Shown here: piece by piece, positions 25,784-34,589 of the stretch
How the letters are laid out: every line of letters starts with the position of its first letter
Position numbering within the stretch: the stretch's first letter is position 1
NCBI GenBank assembly: GCA_964581165.1
Contig: CAZOMM010000007.1
Span: 1-40,612, forward strand
Reading direction: 5' to 3'
DNA from: CAZPAN01 sp964581165
Lineage (GTDB): Bacteria > Actinomycetota > Coriobacteriia > Coriobacteriales > CADBOM01
DNA: 40,612 bases
The notes under the pieces: model-generated
The model's database searches: none
Told to the model about the DNA's origin: nothing
Seen by the model: only the letters and a program-made list of their open reading frames with translations
Translations under genes and position numbers: made by a program

Positions 25784-26152
25784 ATGGATAAGTCAAAGAA
25801 AAAGACTCAGCAGCTTAGGCGTCGCCAGCGTCGTGTAAGAGGCAAGATTTCGGGGACATCTGAGCGTCCTAGGCTGCGTGTTACGCGCTCGAATGCGCAT
25901 ATTTATGCTCAGGTAATCGACGATACTAGGGGCTACACACTTTGCTCGTGCAGCTCTCTAGATGCTGAGTTTAGGGAGTCTGGCAAGAGGGGATCCAACA
26001 AAGAAGGTGCCGAGCTGGTTGGACAGCTTGTTGGACGCAGGGCTGCTGCTCTTGGCATTGACACCGTGGTTTTTGATCGCGGAGGTAGGATTTATCACGG
26101 TCGTATTCAGGCGCTGGCTGATGGGGCACGTAGCGCCGGGCTGAAGTTTTAG
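25784..26152 (+). CDS. rplR: Large ribosomal subunit protein uL18
   Basis: L18 binds 5S rRNA together with L5. The 122-residue protein has the basic N-terminus QLRRRQRRVRGKISGTSERPRL, SNAHIYAQVIDD and the C-terminal GGRIYHGRIQALADGARSAGLKF. The ATG follows an aggag site with suitable spacing. Confidence 0.97.
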   Translation: MDKSKKKTQQLRRRQRRVRGKISGTSERPRLRVTRSNAHIYAQVIDDTRGYTLCSCSSLDAEFRESGKRGSNKEGAELVGQLVGRRAAALGIDTVVFDRGGRIYHGRIQALADGARSAGLKF

Positions 26153-26163
26153 GGAGGAGAGAT

Positions 26164-26676
26164 ATGCCACGCAAGCAAGCACAAGCTCCCGAACTTCAGG
26201 AGCGTGTGGTTTACATCAACCGTGTAGCTAAGGTTGTTAAGGGTGGACGCAGGTTCTCGCTTACTGCTTTGGTAGTTGTTGGTGACGGTAGAGGCAATGT
26301 AGGAATCGGAATGGGTAAGTCTCAGGAAGTTCCTATTGCCATTCGTAAGGGTGTCGAAGACGCTAAGAAAAACATGTTTAGGGTGCCTATAACTGCAGAT
26401 GGCTCTATTCCTCATGAGGTTATGGGCCGTTATGCAGCTGGCAAGGTAATGCTAAAGCCTGCTCGTCCTGGTACTGGAGTTATTGCTGGTGGTCCGGTGC
26501 GCGCATTGCTCGAGCTTGCTGGAGTCGAAAATGTCCTTTCAAAGTCGCTTGGCACCGACAACGCTCTAAATATTGTTAAGGCCGCTGCCGAGGGCCTCAA
26601 GCAGCTTTCTAGCCCCAAACAAACTGCCGATAGGCGCGGGGTTAGCGTTGGCCATATTTTTGGATGGGAGGATTAG
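26164..26676 (+). CDS. rpsE: Small ribosomal subunit protein uS5
   Basis: S5 takes part in decoding fidelity and lines the mRNA entry. The 170-residue protein has LQERVVYINRVAKVVKGGRRFSLTALVVVGDGRGNVGIG near the N-terminus and a C-terminal domain with RPGTGVIAGGPVRALLELAGV. The ATG follows ggaggaga. It is followed closely by rpmD. Confidence 0.98.
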   Translation: MPRKQAQAPELQERVVYINRVAKVVKGGRRFSLTALVVVGDGRGNVGIGMGKSQEVPIAIRKGVEDAKKNMFRVPITADGSIPHEVMGRYAAGKVMLKPARPGTGVIAGGPVRALLELAGVENVLSKSLGTDNALNIVKAAAEGLKQLSSPKQTADRRGVSVGHIFGWED

Positions 26677-26681
26677 GCAAG

Positions 26682-26873
26682 ATGACTGAGCAGCGCAAGA
26701 CTTTAAGGGTTACTCAGATCAAGTCCACCATCGGTTTTTCTGAAAAGCAGGGCAGGATCATTCGTTCTCTTGGTTTAGGCAAGATTGGCCGTTCCCGCGA
26801 CCACTACGACACAGCGGAGATCAGGGGCATGATCTTTAAGGTTAAGCATCTGGTTAAGGTTGAGGAGATTTAA
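26682..26873 (+). CDS. rpmD: Large ribosomal subunit protein uL30
   Basis: L30 is a small 50S protein. ATG 26682 gives a 63-residue product MTEQRKTLRVTQIKSTIGFSEKQGRIIRSLGLGKIG; an upstream in-frame ATG would overlap rpsE and lacks a ribosome binding site. ggagg lies eleven bases before the chosen start. The stop codon abuts the rplO ATG. Confidence 0.95.
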   Translation: MTEQRKTLRVTQIKSTIGFSEKQGRIIRSLGLGKIGRSRDHYDTAEIRGMIFKVKHLVKVEEI

Positions 26874-27323
26874 ATGCAAATTCATGATCTTACCCCAGCC
26901 CCGGGTTCAAAGAGGGCGCGTAAGCGCGTTGGCCGTGGCCCTGGATCTGGTCATGGTAAGACTGCTGGCAGAGGATTTAACGGTCAAAAGTCGCGCTCTG
27001 GTGGCGGCAAAAGGGCTGGTTTTGAAGGAGGCCAGACCCCTCTGGCACGTAGACTTCCTAAACTTCCAGGCTTTAATAACATCAATAGAGTCGAATATAT
27101 TGCAGTTAACGTTGACCGACTTAATGCGAAGTTCGATAATGGCGATGTCGTAGATGGTGCCTCACTTAAGGATAAAGGCATCATTAAGCATGCTGATGAT
27201 CTTGTTAAGGTTCTCGGTAATGGTGAACTTCAAAAGAGTCTTACTGTGAGGGTTGACAAGGTCTCGGCAAATGCAGCAGCAAAGATTGAGGCTGCAGGGG
27301 GAAAGGTTGAGTCGGCGTGCTAA
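26874..27323 (+). CDS. rplO: Large ribosomal subunit protein uL15
   Basis: L15 is a late-assembly 50S protein with a long basic N-terminal extension. The 149-residue sequence has HDLTPAPGSKRARKRVGRGPGSGHGKT and GGQTPLARRLPKLPGF. It begins directly at the end of rpmD and overlaps secY by seven bases, so the three genes are tightly coupled. Confidence 0.97.
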   Translation: MQIHDLTPAPGSKRARKRVGRGPGSGHGKTAGRGFNGQKSRSGGGKRAGFEGGQTPLARRLPKLPGFNNINRVEYIAVNVDRLNAKFDNGDVVDGASLKDKGIIKHADDLVKVLGNGELQKSLTVRVDKVSANAAAKIEAAGGKVESAC

Positions 27324-28597
27324 AAGCACTTGTCAATGCGTTCAGGATTCCTGAGATTCGCAAAAAGCTCCTGTTTACACTCTTTATCTTGATTCTTTAT
27401 AGGATTGGTTGCTACGTTCCCGTTCCCGGCGTTCCCTTTGGAGAGATGGCAGAGACCTTCTCCACGCTTGGGGGCGGGATGATTATGCTCAATCTTTTTG
27501 CTGGTGGAGCTCTCCAGTACTTTTCGGTGTTCTGCTTAGGAATCATGCCTTACATCACTGCATCCATCATTATGCAACTGATGCAAGGCGTTATTCCTGT
27601 GGTTGCTGGTTGGGCACGCCAAGGTGAGATGGGACGCAAGAAGATCACCAATGTTACTAGGTGGATCACGATTGCTATTTCGGTCCTTAACGCAATTGGA
27701 TACCTGTTTTTGTTTAAGAGCGATTATTTTGGAATTGAATTTAACACTGAGGGTATCCCTGGCGAATGGCTAACCAACATTGTTGTTGTTGCAACCATGG
27801 TCATTGGCTCTGTGTTTATTATGTGGATGGGGGAACTCATTACACAGCGCGGTGTTGGTAATGGAATGTCTCTCATTATCTTTGCCAACATCTTGGCGGG
27901 TTTCCCAGGTGCTATTTACTCCTCGTTACTTTCTGGAAGCAACGGCATTATTGTTACGATCATTATCATTGTTGTTGTTCTTGCTGTTATTCCTGCGATT
28001 ATTCTTATCGAAAGGGCACAGCGTAGAATTCCGGTTAACTATGCAAAACGAGTTTCTGGCCGTAGGGTTATGGGTGGTTCTTCTACTTATATCCCCTTAA
28101 AGGTTAATGCGGCAGGCGTTATTCCGATCATTTTTGCATCGGCTCTGATTTATTTGCCGGCACAGATTGCTGCGATCTTTTCTGATGTTGCTTGGCTTCA
28201 GACTATGGCCAATGCTCTTACTACTGGCTGGGTCAACTGGCCTGTAATGTTTTTGCTAATTGTCTTCTTTACTTACTTCTACTCCTCTATGGTTTTTAAC
28301 CCCGAGCAGACTGCTGATCAACTTAAGCAAAACGGTGGTTTTATACCGGGAGTTAGACCAGGCACAGCCACTGTGCAATACATTAAAAATGTTTTGCGGC
28401 GCATCACTTTACCAGGCTCAATTTACTTGGGTCTGATTGCAGTGGTGCCAACCATTATCTTTTACTTCACAAGTAATGCGCTGGTTAGCGCCCTTGGAGG
28501 AACTTCAATTCTGATTCTTGTGAGCGTTGGACTAGATACCATGACCAAGGTAGAAAGCCAGCTCAAGATGCACAATTACGAAGGCTTTTTCAAATAG
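27317..28597 (+). CDS. secY: Preprotein translocase subunit SecY
   Basis: SecY is the channel-forming subunit of the Sec translocon in the plasma membrane. The 426-residue protein starts at GTG inside the end of rplO with (M)LKALVNAFRIPEIRKKLLFT and has about ten hydrophobic segments. MPYITASIIMQLM, GELITQRGVGNGMSLIIF and the cytoplasmic NPEQTADQLKQNGGFIPGVRPG loop are diagnostic. A terminator follows. Confidence 0.98.
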   Translation: MLKALVNAFRIPEIRKKLLFTLFILILYRIGCYVPVPGVPFGEMAETFSTLGGGMIMLNLFAGGALQYFSVFCLGIMPYITASIIMQLMQGVIPVVAGWARQGEMGRKKITNVTRWITIAISVLNAIGYLFLFKSDYFGIEFNTEGIPGEWLTNIVVVATMVIGSVFIMWMGELITQRGVGNGMSLIIFANILAGFPGAIYSSLLSGSNGIIVTIIIIVVVLAVIPAIILIERAQRRIPVNYAKRVSGRRVMGGSSTYIPLKVNAAGVIPIIFASALIYLPAQIAAIFSDVAWLQTMANALTTGWVNWPVMFLLIVFFTYFYSSMVFNPEQTADQLKQNGGFIPGVRPGTATVQYIKNVLRRITLPGSIYLGLIAVVPTIIFYFTSNALVSALGGTSILILVSVGLDTMTKVESQLKMHNYEGFFK

Positions 28598-28609
28598 CTT
28601 TAAATCTTG

Positions 28610-28656
28610 AGGCCGGGATTGTCTGTATTGGCATTTCCGGCCTGTATCTTGTTTTT
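28610..28656 (+). terminator. Intrinsic terminator between secY and adk
   Basis: aggccgg (28610-28616) pairs with ccggcct (28637-28643), and gtatcttgttttt follows with a short T-run to 28656. It lies just after the secY stop codon, separating the ribosomal protein run from adk, or acting as a partial attenuator. Confidence 0.65.
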
Positions 28657-28687
28657 AATAAATCTATTTATTTGAAAGGAGCATCGG

Positions 28688-29314
28688 ATGAATCTGCTTC
28701 TTCTTGGTGCGCCTGGCGCTGGCAAGGGCACTCAGGCTGCAAAGCTTGTCGAAGAGTTTGGCTACGCCCATATCTCCACTGGCGATATACTGCGCAGCGC
28801 TGTTAAAAATGAAACAAAGCTAGGACTTGAAGCTAAAAAGTACATGGACGCAGGAGATCTTGTTCCTGACTCTGTTGTTATTGGTCTTGTTAGCGAAAGA
28901 CTTGGTGAGGACGATACCAAAGAAGGCTTTATTCTTGATGGTTTTCCGCGTACCATCCCACAGGCAATGGCTCTATCCGACGAGCTCGAGAAACTGGGTC
29001 GTGGATTAGACGCTGCAGTTGCTGTACTTGTTGATCATGAGGTTATTACAAAAAGGCTTTCTGCTCGTCGTTGCTGCAAAGACTGTGGCTATATTGGTAA
29101 TGAGGCCGATAAGACTTGTCCTTCGTGTGCTGGCGAAATGTATCAGCGCGATGATGATCGGGCGGATGCTATTCGCAATCGTTTAGATGTTTACGAAAAG
29201 TCAACTGCCCCTCTTATCGACTATTACCGAGGTGCAGACCTTCTCGTCGAAATAGATGGAGATAAAGCATCTGACGAGGTTTATTCTGACATCAAACGGG
29301 CTATAGGCCTCTAA
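28688..29314 (+). CDS. adk: Adenylate kinase with zinc-type lid
   Basis: Adenylate kinase converts ATP and AMP to two ADP. The 208-residue protein has the Walker A loop GAPGAGKGT (8-16), the DGFPRT motif (84-89) and the RADAIRNRL segment. The lid at about 123-156 carries cysteines at 129/130, 133, 144 and 147, a likely structural zinc site, though its CxxC spacing is more compact than in well-known zinc-lid kinases. aaaggag precedes the ATG. Its position after secY is conserved. Confidence 0.96.
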   Translation: MNLLLLGAPGAGKGTQAAKLVEEFGYAHISTGDILRSAVKNETKLGLEAKKYMDAGDLVPDSVVIGLVSERLGEDDTKEGFILDGFPRTIPQAMALSDELEKLGRGLDAAVAVLVDHEVITKRLSARRCCKDCGYIGNEADKTCPSCAGEMYQRDDDRADAIRNRLDVYEKSTAPLIDYYRGADLLVEIDGDKASDEVYSDIKRAIGL

Positions 29315-29344
29315 ACACTATTTACAGGCAGATTTTTTGAACTT

Positions 29345-29375
29345 GGGCCCCGACTCGCTATGCGAATCTGGGCCC
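29345..29375 (+). terminator. Hairpin after adk, terminator-like
   Basis: Two gggccc segments (29345-29350 and 29370-29375) pair and extend inward through gactcg and cgaatc with one mismatch. Only ctgttt follows, so the T-tract is weak. The remaining adk-map spacer (to 29562) is T/G-rich, contains the ten-base repeat atgttttggg at 29394 and 29423, each followed by agcgc, and a ccatgg/ccatgg hairpin at 29497-29514. Confidence 0.5.
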
Positions 29376-29562
29376 TGTTTGCGTGTTGTTTGAATGTTTT
29401 GGGTTTTAGCGCATTGGATCGGATGTTTTGGGCTGAGCGCTTTGGCTTGAACGCTTTGACCATATTTGAGATAGCGACTATTTGATGCAGTAGCATCCAT
29501 GGGATGATCCATGGCTTGGACAAGATCTCTTATCAAGGCATCTTGAGGGGAGTACAGGATTA

Positions 29563-30315
29563 ATGGCAATTAAGATCAAGTCGCCCGCGCAAATTGAGGC
29601 GATGAAAGAAGCTGGTCGAGTTAGTGCTAAGGCACTTCGCAAAGTGGGGGAGATCATAGAGCCTGGGATTAGCACACTCGAACTTGACCATCTTGCCGAA
29701 GCTGTTATTCGTCTTGAGGGTGGTATCCCTGCTTTTAAGGGATATGGAGGATTTCCAGGATCTATTTGTTCCTCTGTAAATGACATGATTGTTCACGGGA
29801 TCCCAAGTAAGGATTTTATTCTTATGGAAGGGGATATTGTGTCCATTGATACTGGAGCCATCATCGACGGTTGGGTTGGAGACAATGCCTGGACTTTTGC
29901 CTGTGGCAAGATTGATAAAAAGTTCCAACGTCTTCTTGAAGTAACCGAAGAATCTATGTGGGCTGGTATCGATAAGGCTCGTCCTGGTCTTCATCTAGGT
30001 GATATTGGACATGCCGTGCAAACGGTTGCCGAGGGCGCTGGCTTTAAAGTGGTTAGGGAATATGTTGGCCACGGTATTGGACGTCAGATGCACGAAGACC
30101 CCAGTGTTCCAAATTTTGGTAAGGCGGGCCATGGTGTAGAGCTTGTTGAGGGTATGGTTTTAGCGATTGAACCCATGATTAATATGAAGTCCCATAAAAC
30201 TAGGCAATGTGCAGATGGTTGGGGCGTAAAAACTGCAGATCGAATGCCCTCTGCTCATTTTGAGAAGACGGTTGCAATCACGGCTGAGGGTCCCGTGATT
30301 TTGACCAAAGAGTAA
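29563..30315 (+). CDS. map: Methionine aminopeptidase, type I
   Basis: This enzyme removes the initiator methionine from nascent proteins. The 250-residue protein has all five metal ligands at D96, D107, H170, E203 and E234, and the substrate-contacting H78 in VHGIP. There is no N-terminal zinc-finger or SH3 extension, so it is the short type Ia form. ggggag precedes the ATG. The usual next gene, infA, is missing; the stop codon lies in the first copy of a triple repeat and leuC follows. Confidence 0.97.
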   Translation: MAIKIKSPAQIEAMKEAGRVSAKALRKVGEIIEPGISTLELDHLAEAVIRLEGGIPAFKGYGGFPGSICSSVNDMIVHGIPSKDFILMEGDIVSIDTGAIIDGWVGDNAWTFACGKIDKKFQRLLEVTEESMWAGIDKARPGLHLGDIGHAVQTVAEGAGFKVVREYVGHGIGRQMHEDPSVPNFGKAGHGVELVEGMVLAIEPMINMKSHKTRQCADGWGVKTADRMPSAHFEKTVAITAEGPVILTKE

Positions 30316-30380
30316 CTGTGATTTTCACCTCAGGAGTGACTTTGATTTTGAATCGGGAGTGACTCCGAGATTTTACCTAG
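30310..30380 (+). repeat. Three imperfect ~24-base tandem repeats spanning the map stop codon
   Basis: Units start gagtaactgtgatttt (30310), gagtgactttgatttt (30334) and gagtgactccgagatttt (30357). The first includes the final Glu codon and stop of map. They account for most of the 97-base map-leuC spacer. The rest carries the leuC ribosome binding site gagagg. Confidence 0.75.
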
Positions 30381-30412
30381 GGGTAATCTAAATAGGATTT
30401 GAGAGGTTTTAG

Positions 30413-31681
30413 ATGACGAGGAAGATGACAATAGCCGAAAAGATCCTATGCGCACATTCGGATGCAGAGGAGCTAGCGCCTGGACAACTTGTTGAGTGCA
30501 ATGTGGACATAGTTCTTGCCAATGACATTACTGCTCCAATTGCAATTCGAGAGTTTAATCGCTTGGAGCACAATGCTGTTTTTAACAAGGACAGAATCTG
30601 TTTGGTGGGCGACCACTACTGCCCTAACAAGGACATTAAAAGCGCAATTCAAGCAAAGGATATGAGGGAGTTTGCAAAGCGCTTTTCTATAAGCCATTAC
30701 TTTGATGTTGGGCGTGCTGGTGTTGAGCATGCTTTGCTCCCAGAGCAGGGTATTGTGGGTGCTGGAGACCTTGTTATTGGTGCCGACTCTCATACATGTA
30801 CATATGGGGCGCTTGCTGCCCTGTCTACCGGCATGGGATCTACCGATATTGGAATGGCCTTTGCAACAGGAAAGGCCTGGTTTAAGGTTCCTCAGACCAT
30901 AAAAGTAGTTTTGAAAGGAAAGCTACCCAAGCATGTCTATGCCAAAGATGTGATGCTTCATCTAATTGGAATGATTGGTGTAGATGGTGCGCTTTATCAG
31001 GCCTTGGAGTTTTATGGCGACGTTGCGCATGATCTAGAGATCGATGACAGGATGACCATCTCCAACATGGCCATAGAATGCGGAGCTAAGGCTGGAATCT
31101 TCCCGGCAGACGATAAGACACTTGCTTATCTTGAGGGTCGTTTTGAGCGTGAGCCTAGAATTTTTGAGGCCGATGAGGGCGCTCAGTATTCTAGGGTTGT
31201 AGAAATCGATTGCTCGGCTTTGCGTCCGACTGTGGCTTTGCCGCATCTGCCTTCTAACACCAAGGCAGTAGATGAGGTTAAGGACATGCGAATCGATCAG
31301 TCCGTTATTGGATCGTGCACAAACGGCCACATTGAGGATATGCGCATTGCAGCCTCAATTCTCAAAGGACATAAGGTGCATGAGGATGTTAGATGCATCG
31401 TGATACCAGCAACCCAAGAGATCTTTTCGCAGTGCATACAGGAAGGTCTTATGGATATCTTCCTAGAGGCCGACTGCGCTGTTTCTACGCCCACCTGCGG
31501 TCCTTGCCTTGGTGGATATATGGGAGTTTTAGCGCCAGGGGAGAGATCGGTTGCAACTACTAACAGAAACTTCATTGGTCGCATGGGGGATGCAACGTCT
31601 GAGGTTGTTTTATCCTCTCCAGCAGTGGCAGCAGCATCGGCAGTGCTTGGGCGCATTGGATCGCCCGAAGAGATTGATTAG
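30413..31681 (+). CDS. leuC: 3-isopropylmalate/(R)-2-methylmalate dehydratase large subunit
   Basis: LeuC with LeuD isomerises 2-isopropylmalate to 3-isopropylmalate (leucine pathway) and can isomerise citramalate to 3-methylmalate. The 422-residue protein is an aconitase-superfamily enzyme of the shorter type common in archaea and anaerobes. The [4Fe-4S] ligands are C302 (in SCTNG), C362 and C365 (TCGPC). GADSHTCTYGALAALSTGMG lies near 123-142. It begins a leuC-leuD-leuB run, with leuD 12 bases downstream. With cimA nearby, either or both substrates are plausible. Confidence 0.95.
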   Translation: MTRKMTIAEKILCAHSDAEELAPGQLVECNVDIVLANDITAPIAIREFNRLEHNAVFNKDRICLVGDHYCPNKDIKSAIQAKDMREFAKRFSISHYFDVGRAGVEHALLPEQGIVGAGDLVIGADSHTCTYGALAALSTGMGSTDIGMAFATGKAWFKVPQTIKVVLKGKLPKHVYAKDVMLHLIGMIGVDGALYQALEFYGDVAHDLEIDDRMTISNMAIECGAKAGIFPADDKTLAYLEGRFEREPRIFEADEGAQYSRVVEIDCSALRPTVALPHLPSNTKAVDEVKDMRIDQSVIGSCTNGHIEDMRIAASILKGHKVHEDVRCIVIPATQEIFSQCIQEGLMDIFLEADCAVSTPTCGPCLGGYMGVLAPGERSVATTNRNFIGRMGDATSEVVLSSPAVAAASAVLGRIGSPEEID

Positions 31682-31693
31682 GAGGGCCATCTG

Positions 31694-32194
31694 ATGGAAT
31701 TTGCTGGTAAGGCCCATGTTTTTGGGCGAGATATTGATACAGATGCAATTATTGCTGCTAGGTATTTGAATGTTAGCGACCCCGATGAACTTGCAGCTCA
31801 CTGCATGGAGGATATTGATCCTGATTTTGTAAACAGAATTCAAAAAGGTGACATTGTTGTAGCTGGTGAGAATTTTGGCTGCGGATCTTCTAGAGAGCAC
31901 GCTCCAATTACCATCAAAGCTACTGGTATATCTGCAGTGGTGGCCAAGAGCTTCGCTAGAATCTTTTACCGCAATTCAATCAATATTGGTTTGCCGATAT
32001 TGGAATGCCCAGAGGCGGTGGATGCAATCTCTGATGGCGATGAGCTTAAAATCGATGCAGATACAGGCGAGATTGTTGATATGAGCACTGGCCAGTCTTT
32101 TAAAGCTGAGCCTTTTCCCGAGTTTATTAACGAGATCATAAACGAGGGCGGTCTTGTTAATAGAACTCGCAGAATTTTGCAGGAGAGCAAATGA
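31694..32194 (+). CDS. leuD: 3-isopropylmalate/(R)-2-methylmalate dehydratase small subunit
   Basis: The small subunit completes the active site of the LeuCD isomerase. The 166-residue protein is the short type that pairs with the LeuC form upstream. It starts MEFAGKAHVFGRDIDTDAIIAARYL and carries the swivel-domain signature NFGCGSSREHAPI near residues 60-72. The gene follows leuC closely and overlaps leuB by four bases (ATGA), so it is probably translationally coupled. Confidence 0.96.
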   Translation: MEFAGKAHVFGRDIDTDAIIAARYLNVSDPDELAAHCMEDIDPDFVNRIQKGDIVVAGENFGCGSSREHAPITIKATGISAVVAKSFARIFYRNSINIGLPILECPEAVDAISDGDELKIDADTGEIVDMSTGQSFKAEPFPEFINEIINEGGLVNRTRRILQESK

Positions 32195-33297
32195 ATAGCA
32201 ATACTTACAAAATCTGTACTCTTTCTGGCGATGGCATAGGGCCCGAAATCATAAAGCAGGCTCTTCGCGTGCTAGATAAGATCGCCCAGCTTGAGAATGT
32301 GAGCTTTGAGATTACAGAAGCCCTCATTGGAGGTATTGCGATAGATGAGGCAGGTTCTCCTTATCCTGAGCAGACTGATCAGATAGCCAAAGATTCTCAT
32401 GCTGTGCTCTTGGCATCTGTTGGAGGCAAGAAGTGGGATAGTGGTGAACTTAGACCAGAGCAGGGTTTGCTTGCTTTGCGAAAGTCTATGGGTGCCTACT
32501 GTAATTTGCGTCCAATTAGAATCTATGAGCCACTGATCGACTCCTCAACACTTAAAGCAGAGGTGCTTAGAGGGGTAGATCTGGTTATAGTTCGAGAACT
32601 TACGGGTGGAATTTACTTTGGCAAGCGCGCCAGCGAGGATGAGATTGCAGGTGCTGGCGTAGATGGAAAAGCCGGTAGGCGTGCTTATGACACAATGGAA
32701 TACAGCGAGTATGAGATTGTGCGCATAGCTCGTAAGGCTTTTGATGCTGCTCGCAAGAGGTCTGGCAAGGTTACCTCGGTGGATAAGGCCAATGTGTTGG
32801 ATACTTCTAAATTATGGCGCAAGATTGTCCATGAGCTTGCTGAGTCGGATTACCCAGACATAGAACTTGATGACATGCTGGTTGATAACGCTGCCATGCA
32901 GCTGATCAGAAACCCACGGGCATTTGATGTGATTCTTACAGAGAACAGTTTTGGGGATATTCTTTCTGATGAAGCCTCGATGATCACAGGTTCGCTGGGA
33001 ATGCTTGCTAGCGCGTCTATGGGAGACTCGACTCCAATATTTGAGCCCTGCCATGGCTCTGCTCCAGATATTGCTGGCAAAGGCGTGGCAAATCCACTGG
33101 CACAGATTTTGTCGGTTGCAATGATGCTCAGATACGCTCTTGATCTAAGCGATGCAGCCGATCGTATAGAAGCAGCAGTTGACGATGTCTTGGCGCAGGG
33201 TTGGAGAACCGCCGACATTGCGCTTGGTAATTACGACAAAACTAAGCTTCTTGGAACCGTAGAGATGGGTGATAAAGTAATCGAGGCAATAAACTAG
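32191..33297 (+). CDS. leuB: 3-isopropylmalate dehydrogenase
   Basis: LeuB oxidatively decarboxylates 3-isopropylmalate with NAD+, and in a citramalate pathway also 3-methylmalate to 2-oxobutyrate. The 368-residue protein has GDGIGPEI near the N-terminus, RELTGGIYFGKR near 135-146, the divalent-metal aspartates in LVDNAAMQL and DILSDEASMI, and the NAD-binding HGSAPDIAGKGVANP loop. The start overlaps the leuD stop. A repeat-rich spacer follows. Confidence 0.96.
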   Translation: MNSNTYKICTLSGDGIGPEIIKQALRVLDKIAQLENVSFEITEALIGGIAIDEAGSPYPEQTDQIAKDSHAVLLASVGGKKWDSGELRPEQGLLALRKSMGAYCNLRPIRIYEPLIDSSTLKAEVLRGVDLVIVRELTGGIYFGKRASEDEIAGAGVDGKAGRRAYDTMEYSEYEIVRIARKAFDAARKRSGKVTSVDKANVLDTSKLWRKIVHELAESDYPDIELDDMLVDNAAMQLIRNPRAFDVILTENSFGDILSDEASMITGSLGMLASASMGDSTPIFEPCHGSAPDIAGKGVANPLAQILSVAMMLRYALDLSDAADRIEAAVDDVLAQGWRTADIALGNYDKTKLLGTVEMGDKVIEAIN

Positions 33298-33396
33298 CTA
33301 AGATGAGATTACTTTAAGTTGACCATAGTGTGTTGATACTTAAATGACGGCTGCAGTTGTGAAATAGCGATAAAGGAAAAAGGGAAAGCTAAAGCC

Positions 33397-33495
33397 GCGA
33401 CAGCAAAGCTGAGGCGACGACAAAAAGCAAAAAGCTAAAAGCTAAAACGCCGATAGCCTAAAAAGGCGACAGCCTAAGCCTAAATGGGCAACAGC
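33397..33495 (+). repeat. Degenerate GCGACAGC-type repeats in the leuB-ilvE spacer
   Basis: Five scattered variants of gcgacagc occur at 33397, 33414, 33449, 33466 and 33487, separated by A-rich stretches with aaagctaaa. The 232-base spacer (33298-33529) also holds a seven-codon open frame MTAAVVK at 33344-33367, which is too short to call. No T-box or terminator was recognised in it. The ilvE ribosome binding site gggagga is at its end. Confidence 0.5.
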
Positions 33496-33529
33496 AAATG
33501 TATGGCCTAAGCACGACGGGAGGAAGACC

Positions 33530-34447
33530 ATGGCCGCGATAGTCGAAAGTAAGTACATCTGGAAAAATGGGGAGCTTATACCCTGGGCAGAAGCGACCAC
33601 GCATGTATTGAGTCATGCGTTGCATTATGGCACCGCCGTGTTTGAGGGAATGAGAAGCTACGAAACCGAGAAGGGCCCAGCTGTTTTTAGGTTGACCGAC
33701 CATATGAAGAGGCTGTGTCGTTCGGGCAAAATGATCATGATGCCCTTGCCTTATACGGTAGAAGAGCTATGTGATGCAACTCGCGAGATGATCAAGGCCA
33801 ATGAACTCAGATCTTGCTATGTGCGTCCTATAGCATTTCGCGCTTACGGAAGTATGGGAGTTGATCCTAGGGATTGTCCAATCGATGTTGTTATCGCTGC
33901 CTGGCCTTGGGATGCATATCTGGGCGAAGAGGCCCTAAATAGCGGAGTTGCAGTTGGGGTTTCGTCGTGGCGTCAGCGTTCTGCAAACTCCACCCCAGGT
34001 GCCATTAAGTCGTCGGCAAGCTATCTCAACTCCGGTCTTGCTCGTATCGAAGCAGACCTAAACGGCTACGAAGAAGCTATTCTGCTTAACGAGCAGGGTC
34101 TTGTAGTTGAGGGTTCGGGCGAAAATATTTTTATCGTGCGCGAGGGCGAACTTATAACTCCACCGCTTTCTGATGGATTGCTTGGGGGAATTACACGCGA
34201 CTCTGTTATCAAGATTGCTCGCGATGCAGGTTATGTTGTGCATGAGGCTTCGCTTGTTAGAACCGATCTTTATACAGCAGATGAAGTGTTCATGACAGGA
34301 TCTGCCGCAGAGCTAACTCCTGTTAATTCTATAGATAGGCGTGAGGTTTCCTGCCCAGGCGCTATTACCAAGGATCTTCAAAAGAGATTCTTTGACGTTT
34401 TGAATGGACGCAATGAGAAGTTTTCGGACTGGAACTGTCTGATCTAA
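33530..34447 (+). CDS. ilvE: Branched-chain amino acid aminotransferase
   Basis: IlvE exchanges the amino group of glutamate with branched-chain 2-oxo acids to make Ile, Val and Leu. The 305-residue class IV PLP enzyme has K160 (in GAIKSSASYLNSG) as the likely Schiff-base lysine, LHYGTAVFEGMRSY near 31-44, EGSGENIFIVREGE and the GLLGGITRDSVI phosphate-binding region. D-amino-acid transaminase and aminodeoxychorismate lyase are related, but the sequence and context fit IlvE. A strong terminator follows. Confidence 0.95.
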   Translation: MAAIVESKYIWKNGELIPWAEATTHVLSHALHYGTAVFEGMRSYETEKGPAVFRLTDHMKRLCRSGKMIMMPLPYTVEELCDATREMIKANELRSCYVRPIAFRAYGSMGVDPRDCPIDVVIAAWPWDAYLGEEALNSGVAVGVSSWRQRSANSTPGAIKSSASYLNSGLARIEADLNGYEEAILLNEQGLVVEGSGENIFIVREGELITPPLSDGLLGGITRDSVIKIARDAGYVVHEASLVRTDLYTADEVFMTGSAAELTPVNSIDRREVSCPGAITKDLQKRFFDVLNGRNEKFSDWNCLI

Positions 34448-34505
34448 AACGTCTGATTTAAAGAACAAAAGAATGTTGTCTTTTAGGATGTAGACAAGAT
34501 GCCAC

Positions 34506-34549
34506 GGCCGGGGATGAGCCTTGTTTTAGCGCCCCGGCCTTTTGTTTTA
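34506..34549 (+). terminator. Strong intrinsic terminator after ilvE, just before cimA
   Basis: ggccgggg (34506-34513) pairs perfectly with ccccggcc (34532-34539), followed by ttttgttttattt. It is one of the clearest terminators in the window. The T-run ends only about 14-40 bases before the possible cimA starts, leaving little room for a separate promoter. Confidence 0.88.
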
Positions 34550-34589
34550 TTTGTTTCAGTAAGTGACAGGTATCAATCAAGTGACAGCT

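Noticed and set aside
33344..33367. MTAAVVK as a valine leader peptide of an ilvE attenuator
   Set aside because: It is only seven codons, lacks a ribosome binding site, and no terminator/antiterminator pair follows before ilvE.
30316..33529. T-box riboswitch in the leu or ilv leaders
   Set aside because: No T-box consensus, specifier stem or terminator arrangement was found in either spacer.
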